From Rufibacter tibetensis (lineage in GTDB: Bacteria; Bacteroidota; Bacteroidia; Cytophagales; Hymenobacteraceae), in the NCBI RefSeq assembly GCF_001310085.1, contig NZ_CP012643.1, forward strand, positions 2,587,501-2,651,500: a DNA stretch of 64,000 bases. Direction: 5' to 3'. The notes under the pieces were generated by a model that saw only the letters and a list, made by a program, of their open reading frames with translations, was not told the DNA's origin and did no database searches. The translations under genes and the position numbers were made by a program. Shown here one piece after another: positions 30,459 to 39,644 of this stretch; position 1 is the first letter of the stretch; each line of letters starts with the position of its first letter.

Positions 30459-32024
30459 TCAGCCTACAATCAGCTTCATGCCGGGCTTTAATTCGTCACC
30501 TTTCAGTTTGTTTGCTTTGCGCAGTTTCTCTACGCTCACGTTGTTATAACGGCGGGAAATGTTCCAAAGCGTATCGCCAGGCTGCACGTGGTGCACGGTC
30601 TGTGGTTTCTCTACCTCTACTTTTTTCTTAGATGATGCTTGTTTAGAAGACAACATGGCTGTAGCGGCATTTTCCTTCGGAACGCTGTTCGCGTTAGGGC
30701 CAGCGTTCTTACCCACAGGGGCTGAAAGGTCTTCTGCCGAGGCCAGTAGCTTGGTCTCAGCTGCCGGTGTTTCTTTCGGCTTCGTGTCCAGTATTTCCTT
30801 CGTTTCTGGCTTGAACACAATCAGTTTCTGGTTTGCAGCTAAGATGCTGCCTGAAATCTTGTTCCAAGCTTTCAACTGCTCTATCGTTACGTTCTGGTCT
30901 TTCGCGATTTTAGAAAGGTTATCGTTGGGACGTACTGTGTAGAACGTTTTTACTGTGCTGTCTGGGGCAATCGGATCAGCTTTAGCCAGGATAGTAGTAG
31001 GTACTTCCTGCAAGGAAGGCAGCTTGGTTCTGGCCGGAGCCACGTAACGCGCAGAATCTAAAATAGCCATTCTGTTTTCTGCCAGGAACGGACGTACATC
31101 GGCGGGAATACGCAGGGGGAAATTAGTGACGTTCTCCGGGATATGCTTCAGCTTTAACGCCGGGTTCAAGTCTGCGATTCGTTCTTCAGGCAGGTTCAGT
31201 TGCTTGGCCAGCAGCTTCAGGTCCAGCGGTTGACTGATAAGGACCGTGTCCATGGCAATGGGTAGCTGCAGTTTGGCCGGGTGTAAGTTGTGGTCCTCGG
31301 CGTGGTTTAAGGTATAGACCAAGGCGGTGAAAGACGGCACGTATGCCCGCGTTTCCTTAGGCAAATACGGATAAATGCCCCAAAACGTCTTCTTTCCACC
31401 AGAGCGGGCAATGGCTTTCTTTACGTTACCAGGACCACAGTTATACGCCGCCAAGGCCATTTCCCAGCTCCCGAACATGCGATACAGCTGTTTTAGGAAT
31501 TTGCAGGCCGCCTCAGTGGATTTCTCCGGGTCCATGCGCTCATCCAGGTAATGGTTCTGCACAAGGCGGAAGTCGCGGCCGGTAAAGTCCATGAACTGCC
31601 ATAAACCCACTGCCTTAGCGGAGGAAACTGCTTTGGGCAGCAACGCTGACTCCACCACAGCCAGGTATTTCAACTCATCAGGCATGTTGTGCTTAGCCAG
31701 GTACCTCTCAAACATAGGGAAGTAAAGCGGCTTACGCTCCAGCACGCGCCGGGTGTATTTCCGGTTCCGGATGGTGAAGTAGTCAATCAACCCTCTTACC
31801 TGCTTGTTGAATTCTAAGGGGATCTCCTGTTCCAGACAGCTGAGGCGGTCCTGGATGAGTTCATCGGTTTCTACCGGAATAAACTCTACTGAATCAACAA
31901 GTACCTTGGTAGTGTCTTTTACTTGCACAACTGGAACATCCAGTGCCGGTGTTTGCTTGGCCTGCGCTGCAGAGCCCAAGCCTAGTGTAAGTACAAGGCC
32001 AGTAAGAAAGGTAGTTTTGCGCAT
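30459..32024 (-). CDS. Lytic transglycosylase with two LysM domains (MltD-like)
   Basis: The 521-residue envelope protein has a signal peptide (cleavage near Ala20-Ala22), then an SLT catalytic domain at about 110-270 with the Glu in YLAVVESALLPKAVSS and AVGLWQFM, which cleaves peptidoglycan to 1,6-anhydro-muropeptides. Two LysM peptidoglycan-binding domains follow: one at about 365-410 (YTVRPNDNLSKIAKDQNV) and one at the very end (HHVQPGDTLWNISRRYNNV). Its ATG overlaps the gatA stop by one base (TAATG), so translation is likely coupled. No Cys lipobox is seen. Confidence 0.94.
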   Translation of the reverse strand: MRKTTFLTGLVLTLGLGSAAQAKQTPALDVPVVQVKDTTKVLVDSVEFIPVETDELIQDRLSCLEQEIPLEFNKQVRGLIDYFTIRNRKYTRRVLERKPLYFPMFERYLAKHNMPDELKYLAVVESALLPKAVSSAKAVGLWQFMDFTGRDFRLVQNHYLDERMDPEKSTEAACKFLKQLYRMFGSWEMALAAYNCGPGNVKKAIARSGGKKTFWGIYPYLPKETRAYVPSFTALVYTLNHAEDHNLHPAKLQLPIAMDTVLISQPLDLKLLAKQLNLPEERIADLNPALKLKHIPENVTNFPLRIPADVRPFLAENRMAILDSARYVAPARTKLPSLQEVPTTILAKADPIAPDSTVKTFYTVRPNDNLSKIAKDQNVTIEQLKAWNKISGSILAANQKLIVFKPETKEILDTKPKETPAAETKLLASAEDLSAPVGKNAGPNANSVPKENAATAMLSSKQASSKKKVEVEKPQTVHHVQPGDTLWNISRRYNNVSVEKLRKANKLKGDELKPGMKLIVG

Positions 32025-33460
32025 TAGGCAGTTAGGTGTGGTTGATGGTTCATCAGTTGTTTAGAGAAGGCCAGTAGTTGTTCTTCCCCAAAAGCTTTGG
32101 TCATCAGCTGTACCCCAATTGGCAGCCCTGCGGCGTCTTTGCCAATTGGTAACGAAATAGCCGGAATGCCTGCCAGGTTTGCCTGTACCGTGTAGATGTC
32201 TTCCAGGTACATGGCCAGCGGATCCTTGGTGTTTTCCCCTATCTTGAAGGCAGTGGTAGGGGTGGTAGGTAGAATCAGAAAATCGTATTGGCTTAAAAGC
32301 TCATCGGTTTTCTCTTTGATCAGGCGGCGTACTTGTTGCGCCTTGGTGTAGTATGCGTCGTAGTAATCAGCACTAAGCACAAAGGTGCCCAGGATAATGC
32401 GGCGCTGTACTTCTTTCCCGAACCCTTCGGAACGGGTTTTCTTGTACATAGAGGCCAAATCCGTCGCGTTCTGGCTTCGGAAACCGTACTTCACCCCATC
32501 GTACCGGCCCAGGTTTGAGCTGGCTTCAGCGGTGGTCAGGATGTAGTAGGTAGGTACAATATAGTCAAGGAAATGGAATTCCACCGGTTCAACCGTATGG
32601 CCATCGGCCTGTAGTTGATCCAGCACGCCCTGCACAGCCGCTTTAACTTCTGAATTCAAACCCGGACTCTCAAAAGAATCACGGATGAACCCGATGCGGG
32701 CCGGACGGTCAAAGGTCAAATTTTGGCTATAAGCAGGAACCGGACGTTGGCTTACGGTGGCGTCAAACTCATCGGGGCCCGCCATCACTTCTAAGAGAAG
32801 CGCGGCATCTTCCACGCTCTGGGTGATTACACCAATCTGGTCAAAAGAAGAAGCGTAGGCGATAAGGCCGTAGCGCGAAATGCGGGAGTACGTAGGCTTC
32901 ATGCCCACCACGCCGCAATAGGCGGCTGGTTGACGCACTGAACCACCGGTATCAGATCCGATGGAGGCTAAGCAAAGGTCGGCTTGTACGGCTACGGCAG
33001 AGCCGCCGCTAGAACCACCCGGCACGCGGGTATTGTCTACTTCGTTGAGCGCCGGACCAAAGGAGGAGTTCTCATTGGAACCGCCCATGGCAAACTCGTC
33101 GCAGTTCTGGCGGCCAATGATAATGGCGTCCTCAGCCAGAAGACGTTGCACGGCGGTAGCAGTGTAAAGAGATGTGAAACCGTTCAGGATTTGGCTGGAG
33201 GCTTGCAACGCGTGGCCTTCATAGGCCAGCACGTCTTTGATGCCAATCACCATTCCGGCCAGTTTGCCGGCGGTACCGGCTTGTAATTTGGCATCCACTT
33301 CTTCGGCTTTCCGAAGGGCTTCTTCTTCAAACACCTCCAAGAATGCGTTCAGATGACGCTTGGTGTTGATGTTCTCCAGATAACGCTCCACAAGTTGACG
33401 GCAGGAGAGCGAGCCTCGGCCTATCTCCTCGCGGATAGCGTCAAGGGATGTATAACGCAT
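32024..33460 (-). CDS. gatA: Asp/Glu-tRNA amidotransferase subunit A
   Basis: The 478-residue amidase releases ammonia from glutamine for conversion of Glu-tRNA(Gln) or Asp-tRNA(Asn) in GatCAB. The amidase signature is clear: GGSSGGSAVAVQADLCLAS and GSDTGGSVRQPAA hold the Ser-cisSer pair, and the catalytic Lys is in GIKDVL near residue 75. Length is normal. It lies 3 nt after tatA and overlaps the lytic transglycosylase start by 1 nt. GatB and GatC are not in the window. Confidence 0.96.
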   Translation of the reverse strand: MRYTSLDAIREEIGRGSLSCRQLVERYLENINTKRHLNAFLEVFEEEALRKAEEVDAKLQAGTAGKLAGMVIGIKDVLAYEGHALQASSQILNGFTSLYTATAVQRLLAEDAIIIGRQNCDEFAMGGSNENSSFGPALNEVDNTRVPGGSSGGSAVAVQADLCLASIGSDTGGSVRQPAAYCGVVGMKPTYSRISRYGLIAYASSFDQIGVITQSVEDAALLLEVMAGPDEFDATVSQRPVPAYSQNLTFDRPARIGFIRDSFESPGLNSEVKAAVQGVLDQLQADGHTVEPVEFHFLDYIVPTYYILTTAEASSNLGRYDGVKYGFRSQNATDLASMYKKTRSEGFGKEVQRRIILGTFVLSADYYDAYYTKAQQVRRLIKEKTDELLSQYDFLILPTTPTTAFKIGENTKDPLAMYLEDIYTVQANLAGIPAISLPIGKDAAGLPIGVQLMTKAFGEEQLLAFSKQLMNHQPHLTA

Positions 33461-33463
33461 GTA

Positions 33464-33820
33464 TTAAACGTTCGGGTTGTGGGTAGTAGGGTTTGGGTTG
33501 GCGTTAGGCGCATTGTCATAAGGCGCGTTGCCGTTGTTGTAATTGGTATTGTTATAACCTGGGTTTGGGTTGGTATAGCCCGGGCCGCTGTTATAATTGT
33601 TTCTGTTCTGGGTATTGGCCTGACGGTCATCGTTGGCCGAGTTCTCAATGTCGTTCTTGATCTCTTTGGTGGCGTCTTTGAACTCACGGATTCCTTTTCC
33701 AAGGCCACGGGCCAGGTCTGGAATACGCTTGGCGCCAAACAGCAACAGAACGATTAACACAAGAACGATCATCTCGCCGGTTCCTAAGTTGCCGATGAAT
33801 AATAAGCTGGATAACAACAT
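33464..33820 (-). CDS. tatA: Sec-independent translocase TatA with Asn-rich tail
   Basis: The 118-residue protein has the TatA layout: an N-terminal membrane helix (about 15-29), the hinge [21 protein letters not shown] and an amphipathic helix to about residue 60. TatA oligomers form the pore for folded twin-arginine substrates. The remaining 50-55 residues are low-complexity, rich in Asn, Pro, Gly and Tyr, and predicted disordered. It is the first gene of the tatA-gatA-transglycosylase operon. TatC is not seen here. Confidence 0.93.
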   Translation of the reverse strand: MLLSSLLFIGNLGTGEMIVLVLIVLLLFGAKRIPDLARGLGKGIREFKDATKEIKNDIENSANDDRQANTQNRNNYNSGPGYTNPNPGYNNTNYNNGNAPYDNAPNANPNPTTHNPNV

Positions 33821-34020
33821 AGCTTTACTAATAAGGTGTTAAGAGTGTAAAATTAGGGTATAATTTTCAATTACAAGGCACGTCAGGTCAAGTTTAAAAC
33901 GGAAGGGTAGGCGCACTATTTCAAAACACCCTGTATATTTAAAATCCAGTTTTAGTCTCTTTTCCTGAAAATGCCCGCAAAGGAGCCAGAACCTACGTTT
34001 TTTTAGCGACTTCCGGTTTT

Positions 34021-35169
34021 TTGCGTAGGTTTACTTCTGCGATTAATATTTTTCCTGTGCGCCGGAAGCTTCTTTCTTTTCTTACGTCTTTATCTACCCT
34101 GTGGCTATTGTTGGGAGTAGGATGCCAGTACGTGCCGCCGCATGTTTTCTGGCCTGCCGGCTTCATTGCCATGTCTACGCCCGGAGCGCTACTAATGAAC
34201 GGCGTGCTGTTGCTGTTGTGGCTTTGGCTTTGGCACCGCCCAGTGTGGGCGCTATGGCCGGCGTTGCTTATTTTTCTGTTCTGGGGACAGCACACGCGCT
34301 ATTTCAACTTTAGTTCTTCAGAAGCAAGCTTGGCCTCTGAGGAAGAGCAAATCACTATCCTAAGCTACAACGTGCGCGTCTTTAACGTGTACCAGCACCT
34401 GCACGAGGCGGACCCAGGCTTGCCTGAGAGGGAAATGAAATGGGTAGCTGAACACCCCGCTGAAATTCTCTGCCTGCAAGAGTTCTACAATGAAAAGGGA
34501 GATAAAACTTACGACAGCCGTAAAAGGGTAGGAAAGCAACAAGGCCGGGAAATCTATGTTGGAAAGGCCCTTACTAACAGTGCAGGTGCGGAGTTTGGTC
34601 TGGCAATTTTCTCTAAATTCCCCATCGTGAAGAAAGGAACCGTCTCCTTTGACCGGCCAACCAAAAACCAGGTGATCTTCGTGGATGTCAAGCTTCCCTC
34701 AAAAGATACCTTGCGGGTGTACAACATGCACCTGGAATCCATGGCTATTGAAGAAAAAGACGTAGAAGCAGCCGTGCAGAGCGAGGCTGGTTTAAAAACT
34801 AAAGGCCGCAACATTGCCCGTCGGCTCAAAGGCGGGTTCATTGCCCGAAGCCACCAGGTAAACAAACTGCTGGACCACATTCAGGAAAGCAGACACCCGG
34901 TGCTACTCTGCGGTGATCTAAATGACTTGCCCAGTTCCTACACCTATCAGCAGTTGCGAAGACACCTCAAAAATGGCTTTGAAGAAGGCGGCAACGGATT
35001 TGGGTTTACTTACAACGGCAAACTCCCTATCCGCATAGACAATCAGTTCTTCAGCGATCGCTTAGAGTTACTGCAGTTCGATGTTCTGGACCAGATCCGG
35101 TTCACCGACCATTTCCCCATTGAATCTACCTACGTACTGAATGCTTCTTCTGCAGAGAGTGAGGAATAA
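34021..35169 (+). CDS. Membrane-anchored endonuclease/exonuclease/phosphatase-family protein
   Basis: The 382-residue protein has two or three N-terminal membrane helices (about 15-90) followed by an EEP-fold domain with its signature residues: SYNVRVFN, Glu in CLQEFYN, HLES, CGDLNDLP and the final TDHFPI. Enzymes of this fold hydrolyse phosphodiesters in nucleic acids, lipids or sugars; the outward-facing domain suggests an extracytoplasmic substrate. The start is uncertain. A TTG at 34021 is used because an in-frame stop lies just upstream and the next ATG would remove the first helix. It is divergent from tatA. Confidence 0.85.
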   Translation: MRRFTSAINIFPVRRKLLSFLTSLSTLWLLLGVGCQYVPPHVFWPAGFIAMSTPGALLMNGVLLLLWLWLWHRPVWALWPALLIFLFWGQHTRYFNFSSSEASLASEEEQITILSYNVRVFNVYQHLHEADPGLPEREMKWVAEHPAEILCLQEFYNEKGDKTYDSRKRVGKQQGREIYVGKALTNSAGAEFGLAIFSKFPIVKKGTVSFDRPTKNQVIFVDVKLPSKDTLRVYNMHLESMAIEEKDVEAAVQSEAGLKTKGRNIARRLKGGFIARSHQVNKLLDHIQESRHPVLLCGDLNDLPSSYTYQQLRRHLKNGFEEGGNGFGFTYNGKLPIRIDNQFFSDRLELLQFDVLDQIRFTDHFPIESTYVLNASSAESEE

Positions 35170-35314
35170 GGTTCTTTCGCGTTAGTTTGCTGAAAACAGG
35201 CTGGAAACGAGATTGACATAGACGCTTATAAGACCTGCGGACACTACGAGGTCTTTTTAGTTAGCGGTATTACGGTTGAATGCTGAACAACAGTGCGTGG
35301 ACTTACAGATTGTA

Positions 35315-35363
35315 AACAACCCCCTTCGCCCCCTTCAAAGGGGGAGTATAAGCTAAGGTTGTT
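35315..35363. repeat. Nested hairpin repeat
   Basis: Outer arms AACAACC (35315-35321) and GGTTGTT (35357-35363) enclose an inner stem CCCCCTT/AAGGGGG (about 35329-35344). The CCCTTCAAAGGG centre resembles short mobile-like repeats common between genes in this phylum (from general knowledge). Confidence 0.6.
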
Positions 35364-35378
35364 GAGGCTTTCACCTCA

Positions 35379-35397
35379 CTGCAGTTGCAAACTGCAG
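35379..35397. repeat. 8-bp perfect palindrome with 3-nt loop
   Basis: CTGCAGTT (35379-35386) and AACTGCAG (35390-35397) around GCA. It is probably part of the same repeat element as 35315-35363. Confidence 0.6.
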
Positions 35398-35425
35398 GTC
35401 ATGGTAGGTCCAAATCACAGACTTG

Positions 35426-35455
35426 AACCATGGGAAGTGGAACCATGAGAAGTGG
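35426..35455. repeat. Tandem 15-bp repeat, two units
   Basis: AACCATGGGAAGTGG at 35426-35440 is repeated with one change at 35441-35455. Two units only; copy number could vary between strains. Confidence 0.8.
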
Positions 35456-35837
35456 GAGGATTAAGAAGAAAACAGCTTTTGCTACTTTCCCTTGTTCCAG
35501 TCTTTCCATCGAGCGCCTCGCTTTTGGCCCTAGAAAAGCAGAACTAAGTGAGATGCACAGCTCAGGCCGAAAGGGCAGTGCGAGAGGGGAAGACGGGGCC
35601 TCGCGGCCGTGAGCGCACGGAGGGCAGCTATGAAACAATTAAGCATAAGGGCTCCGCATCAACCAGCTACTACGCCAGCAATAAACAAACTGCATGCACC
35701 AATAAAAAGGCTTCCGTTTTCAAGCTCCTTTCCAGAATATAAGCCATAAACAGCAAAATCCTCTTCATCAAAACAAAGAAAAAGGCAGCTTAAAGGCACT
35801 AACTCCGTACCGTTACCACAAGTACCAGTAAGTTTTA

Positions 35838-35845
35838 TAATTTTG
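35838..35845 (+). promoter_or_regulatory. Probable -7 promoter element of cysS
   Basis: TAATTTTG matches TAnnTTTG and ends 4 nt before the cysS ATG. The -33 region is weak. It implies a leaderless or nearly leaderless mRNA. Confidence 0.55.
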
Positions 35846-35849
35846 CCGC

Positions 35850-37343
35850 ATGAACCACCCATTATCCTTATATAATACCCTCACCCGCACCAAAGAGCAG
35901 TTTGAACCTTTGCACAGCCCGTTTGTAGGTTTGTATGTCTGCGGACCTACCGTGTACGGCGATGCCCACTTGGGCCACTCACGGGCGGGCGTGGTATTTG
36001 ACGTGTTGTCCCGGTACTTAAGATACCTTGGCTATAAAGTGCGCTACGTGCGCAACATTACCGACGTAGGCCACTTACAGAACGATGCTGATTCTGGCGA
36101 AGACAAGATCCAGAAGTTCGCGAAAGCTCACCAGCTGGAGCCCATGGAGGTGGTGCACCATTTCACCAACCGCTACCATGAGGACCTGGCGCAACTGAAC
36201 GTGATTTCCCCAGACATTGAGCCTCGGGCTTCGGGGCACATCATTGAGCAGATCCAGATGATCGAGGAGATTCTGGAGAACGGCTTGGCGTATGAGTCTA
36301 ACGGATCGGTGTATTTTGATGTGCCGGCATACAACCAGCAGCACAAATACGGCAAGCTCTCAGGTCGCGTCATTGAGGACCTGATGAACAACACACGCGA
36401 AGACCTGGAAGGGCAGGAGGAGAAGCGGTCGCCGCTGGACTTTGCCTTGTGGAAGAAAGCTTCGCCTACGCACATCATGCGCTGGCCATCGCCGTGGTCA
36501 GAAGGGTTCCCGGGCTGGCACCTGGAGTGCTCGGCCATGAGCCGGAAGTACCTGGGTACGCAGTTCGACATACATGGCGGTGGACTGGATTTGATGTTCC
36601 CGCACCACGAGTGCGAGATCGCGCAGAGCCAGGCTAGCCACAACCACACTGATGCCGCGCGTTATTGGGTGCACAACAACATGATCACCATGAACGGCAA
36701 GAAGATGGGTAAATCGCTGGGCAATTTTATCTCCCTCAGAGAGTTATTCACCGGAGAGCATGAGCTGTTGGAGCAGGCTTATACACCTATGACCGTTCGG
36801 TTCTTTGTGCTGCAGGCGCACTACCGCAGTACTCTGGACTTCAGCAACGAAGCCTTGCAGGCAGCTCGCAAAGGCTATCTGAAAGTAATGAACGGCCTGC
36901 GTATTCTGGATCAACTGCAATACCCAACCGGTACTGATGCGGTAGATGCCAAAGCTGAAGAGGAAATCAAGAAGCTGACGGCTGAGCTGTTTGTGCCTTT
37001 GAACGATGACCTGAATACCGCCAAATCTATTGCGTCATTGTTTAACCTGCTCAAGAAGATCAACAGCATGCACACGGGAGGTTTCAAACTGGAGACCATC
37101 TCCCAGGAAACATTTGAGGAAATGCGCACGCAGTACCGTGCTTTGGTGCTGGATGTGTTAGGCCTGAAAATAGAGCAAACCGCCGATGCCCAGTCACTCC
37201 TAAACGTGGTGCTAGGTTTCTACAAAGAAGCCAAAGAAACCAAAGATTACGGCAAGGTAGATGTAATCAGAGCACAGCTCAAAGGGCAGGGCATCGTGAT
37301 CAAAGACATGAAAACCGGTATAGACTGGGCTTATGAAGAATAA
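35850..37343 (+). CDS. cysS: Cysteinyl-tRNA synthetase
   Basis: The 497-residue class I synthetase joins Cys to tRNA(Cys). The HIGH motif is AHLGH in [13 protein letters not shown], the KMSKS loop is present as KMGKS in [12 protein letters not shown], and the zinc-binding Cys/His set is visible in [18 protein letters not shown] and HHECEIAQS. Full length. A -7 promoter element sits 4 nt before the ATG. The next gene overlaps it by 11 nt. Confidence 0.97.
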   Translation: MNHPLSLYNTLTRTKEQFEPLHSPFVGLYVCGPTVYGDAHLGHSRAGVVFDVLSRYLRYLGYKVRYVRNITDVGHLQNDADSGEDKIQKFAKAHQLEPMEVVHHFTNRYHEDLAQLNVISPDIEPRASGHIIEQIQMIEEILENGLAYESNGSVYFDVPAYNQQHKYGKLSGRVIEDLMNNTREDLEGQEEKRSPLDFALWKKASPTHIMRWPSPWSEGFPGWHLECSAMSRKYLGTQFDIHGGGLDLMFPHHECEIAQSQASHNHTDAARYWVHNNMITMNGKKMGKSLGNFISLRELFTGEHELLEQAYTPMTVRFFVLQAHYRSTLDFSNEALQAARKGYLKVMNGLRILDQLQYPTGTDAVDAKAEEEIKKLTAELFVPLNDDLNTAKSIASLFNLLKKINSMHTGGFKLETISQETFEEMRTQYRALVLDVLGLKIEQTADAQSLLNVVLGFYKEAKETKDYGKVDVIRAQLKGQGIVIKDMKTGIDWAYEE

Positions 37344-38343
37344 CATGAAAGTTCTGGCTCTAGGCCTGCTGCTGGCTGCCGGCCTTCCTGCCTGCGAAAA
37401 AAAGACGAACACTGAGACCGCTACGGCTGAGCAACCAACTGCGGCTACGGCGGCAGTGAATGTTCCGGCGTTCAACGCAGACTCGGCGTACCAGTTTGTC
37501 GCAAAGCAGGTTTCTTTTGGCCCCCGGGTACCTAATACCCCTGCGCATCGGGCCTGTGGCGATTACCTTATTAGCAAGCTGGAAGGATACGGCGGCACCT
37601 TGCAGGTGCAAAGCTTTACGGCCAACGCGTATGATGGCACTGCCTTGAGCCTGCGCAATATCATGGCGCAGTTCAACCCAAAGGCGAGCAAGCGCATTTT
37701 GCTGGCTGCGCACTGGGATACCCGCCACGTAGCCGATAAAGATCCGCAAAACCCCACCAAACCCATGGATGGTGCTAATGACGGTGCCAGTGGGGTAGGT
37801 GTGTTACTGGAGATAGCGCGTCAATTGCAGGCTAATCCGTTGCAGAGAAATGTGGGAGTAGACATCATGCTATTTGACGGCGAAGACTACGGCCAACCAG
37901 ACAATGCCGGTGAATACAAGGAAGATACCTGGTGCCTGGGTTCCCAATATTGGGCGAAGAACCTAATGCCGAAAGGCTACACCGCCAACTACGGCATTCT
38001 GCTGGACATGGTAGGAGCAAAGGGTTCAAGATTCGCACGGGAAGAAACCAGCCGCGCTTACGCTGGTGACGTGGTGGAGAAAGTATGGCGTACCGCCAAC
38101 CAGATTGGCTACTCTAACTATTTTCCGTTCCAAGATAGCCCCGGCATTACAGATGACCATACTTACGTCATTCAGCATACCAACATCCGGATGGCCGATA
38201 TCATTGCGTATGATCCTAACAGCCCCGATGGCTTCTTTGGGCCGTATCATCACCGGCAAACAGACAACATGGACATCATTGACCGGAATACTTTGAAAGC
38301 AGTAGGGCAGACGGTCCTGCATGTGGTCATGACAGAACAGTAA
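37333..38343 (+). CDS. Glutaminyl-cyclase-like M28 lipoprotein
   Basis: The 336-residue protein has a lipoprotein signal (GLPAC, Cys21) and an M28-fold domain like the bacterial type II glutaminyl cyclases of Porphyromonas and Tannerella. Key residues are His127 in AAHWDTR, Asp150 in DGANDGASG, Glu184 in DGEDYG and a late His in [10 protein letters not shown]. These enzymes bind one zinc and convert N-terminal Gln to pyroglutamate on secreted proteins. It overlaps cysS by 11 nt; a second ATG at 37345 would start just after the cysS stop and gives an equally good signal. An aminopeptidase role is the alternative. Confidence 0.85.
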   Translation: MKNNMKVLALGLLLAAGLPACEKKTNTETATAEQPTAATAAVNVPAFNADSAYQFVAKQVSFGPRVPNTPAHRACGDYLISKLEGYGGTLQVQSFTANAYDGTALSLRNIMAQFNPKASKRILLAAHWDTRHVADKDPQNPTKPMDGANDGASGVGVLLEIARQLQANPLQRNVGVDIMLFDGEDYGQPDNAGEYKEDTWCLGSQYWAKNLMPKGYTANYGILLDMVGAKGSRFAREETSRAYAGDVVEKVWRTANQIGYSNYFPFQDSPGITDDHTYVIQHTNIRMADIIAYDPNSPDGFFGPYHHRQTDNMDIIDRNTLKAVGQTVLHVVMTEQ

Positions 38344-38365
38344 AACCAATAGCTTTAGCTATTTA

Positions 38366-38414
38366 GGAGCCGTTTTAAGGGAAACACCCTGGAAACGGCT
38401 TTTTATTTTTTTTT
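38366..38414 (+). terminator. Terminator after the cysS-cyclase pair
   Basis: AGCCGTTT (38368-38375) pairs with AAACGGCT (38393-38400), with an inner AGGG/CCCT stem, followed by a long T-rich run to 38414. This is a classic factor-independent terminator on the plus strand. Confidence 0.88.
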
Positions 38415-38572
38415 AAGTATCCAAAACATTAACAAACCGAACGGGTTCTACAATCCGTAAATCTATAATCCGTAGAAAATGCGTTTCAAGTACCTTTTCA
38501 GGGAAAGAACTTCCTAGAAGGGAGGGAATGTATTTCCATGGATTCTATGTCGGTTAACTGAAGTTCACTACT

Positions 38573-38588
38573 GGAAACAACTGTTTCC
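38573..38588. promoter_or_regulatory. Palindrome before arsM, possible operator
   Basis: GGAAACA-AC-TGTTTCC is a perfect 7-2-7 inverted repeat ending 16 nt before the arsM ATG. It could be a repressor site or an RNA hairpin near the ribosome-binding region. It does not match an ArsR site I can name. Confidence 0.4.
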
Positions 38589-38604
38589 ACCCAAACCTTT
38601 ACCC

Positions 38605-39573
38605 ATGTCCTACCTGACCACTACGCAAGACTTATATCGCAATGCAGCGCTTACACCAGATATTGGCCTCTGCTGCACCACCACACCCATCTGGCAACTG
38701 CCCGGCCTTTCTATTCCAAAGCGAATGCAGGAAATGAACTACGGATGTGGTAGTACGGTGCACCCACGAGACTTAGTGAACAACCCTTCTATTTTGTATG
38801 TGGGTGTAGGCGGCGGCATGGAGTTGCTGCAGTTCTCGTACTTTAACCGTCAACCCGGCGGCATCATTGGGGTAGATGTGGTGCATGAGATGCTGCAAGC
38901 AAGTGAGGAAAACTTTAAGTTAGCGGAGGCTGAAAACCCATGGTTCCAGGCAGATTTCGTTGATTTGCGCCAGGGTGATGCCTTGAGTTTGCCGGTGGAG
39001 AGCGAAACCATAGACGTGGCGGCGCAAAACTGCCTTTTCAACATCTTCAAGCAAGAAGACCTGAAGCAGGCCCTAAGTGAAATGTACCGCGTGCTGAAAC
39101 CGTACGGACGCCTAGTGCTCTCTGACCCCATCTGCGACGGCGGTATGCCTGAAAACCTGAAGGAAGACGAGCGCCTGCGAGCTCTGTGTTTAAGTGGCGC
39201 CTTACCGCTGCAGGAGTACATAAAAGCACTAACCGATGTAGGCTTTGGAACGATTGAGATACGTGCCAGAAGGCCTTACCGCGTGTTGTCTCCTGCGCAA
39301 TACGCCACCCAGGAGTTGATTTATATAGAAAGCGTGGAAGTGTGTGCCATCAAAGATCCTATGCCCGCCGATGGACCATGTGTCTTCACCGGTAAAACAG
39401 CCATTTATTTTGGCGAACAGGAGTACTTTGATGACCAGAAAGGCCACGTACTCATGAACAATCAGCCTTTGGCGGTGTGTGATAAAACTGCTGCTGCTCT
39501 GGGTGCTTTAGGGATGGAAGATATCCTGGTTTCTAATTCTACCTTCTTCTATGACGGCGGCGGGTGCTGCTAA
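38605..39573 (+). CDS. arsM: Arsenosugar-type arsenite methyltransferase
   Basis: The 322-residue protein is a SAM-dependent methyltransferase (SAM motif ILYVGVGGGMELLQF) of the ArsM form linked to arsenosugar synthesis. The region MNYGCGSTVHP with Cys48, the CysCys pair at 23-24 and the C-terminal Cys pair (DGGGCC) are candidates for trivalent arsenic binding. ArsM methylates arsenite stepwise. Its usual partner, the radical SAM enzyme ArsS, is not nearby, and no arsR or ars efflux gene is in the window. It is a single-gene unit with a palindrome before it and a long terminator after it. Confidence 0.85.
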   Translation: MSYLTTTQDLYRNAALTPDIGLCCTTTPIWQLPGLSIPKRMQEMNYGCGSTVHPRDLVNNPSILYVGVGGGMELLQFSYFNRQPGGIIGVDVVHEMLQASEENFKLAEAENPWFQADFVDLRQGDALSLPVESETIDVAAQNCLFNIFKQEDLKQALSEMYRVLKPYGRLVLSDPICDGGMPENLKEDERLRALCLSGALPLQEYIKALTDVGFGTIEIRARRPYRVLSPAQYATQELIYIESVEVCAIKDPMPADGPCVFTGKTAIYFGEQEYFDDQKGHVLMNNQPLAVCDKTAAALGALGMEDILVSNSTFFYDGGGCC

Positions 39574-39592
39574 CTTACTTCATGAATAAATG

Positions 39593-39644
39593 AAACGCCT
39601 CTTTCTAAGCTGTTTTCCTAAAAACAGCTTAGAAAGAGGCGTTT
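39593..39644. terminator. 24-bp perfect hairpin shared by arsM and ldcA
   Basis: Positions 39593-39616 pair perfectly with 39621-39644 around CCTA. The right arm contains the last five codons and stop of ldcA (stop at 39629-39631), so the hairpin is partly coding. The tip carries the CTGTTTT..AAAACAG core of the dispersed motif. Confidence 0.85.

Larger units (their letters stand above)
35170..35849. other. 680-bp gap of repeat fragments between the EEP gene and cysS
   Basis: I see no convincing gene here. It holds one motif copy (35181-35209), two hairpin-forming units (35315-35363 and 35379-35397), a tandem 15-bp repeat (35426-35455), a GC-rich stretch (about 35565-35625) and the cysS promoter element at its right end. 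Open frames on both strands across 35399-35742 have no start signals and look like chance frames through repeats. Confidence 0.6.

Noticed and set aside
35399-35742. Overlapping frames on both strands before cysS
   Set aside because: They pass through hairpin and tandem repeats, have no family match and no consistent start; kept as a repeat region instead.
36173-36649. 158-codon minus-strand frame
   Set aside because: Antisense to the zinc-binding and central part of cysS.
37333-38343. Ordinary aminopeptidase call for the M28 lipoprotein
   Set aside because: The [13 protein letters not shown] and GED pattern and length fit type II glutaminyl cyclases better than two-zinc M28 aminopeptidases such as the one at 17913; kept only as an alternative.
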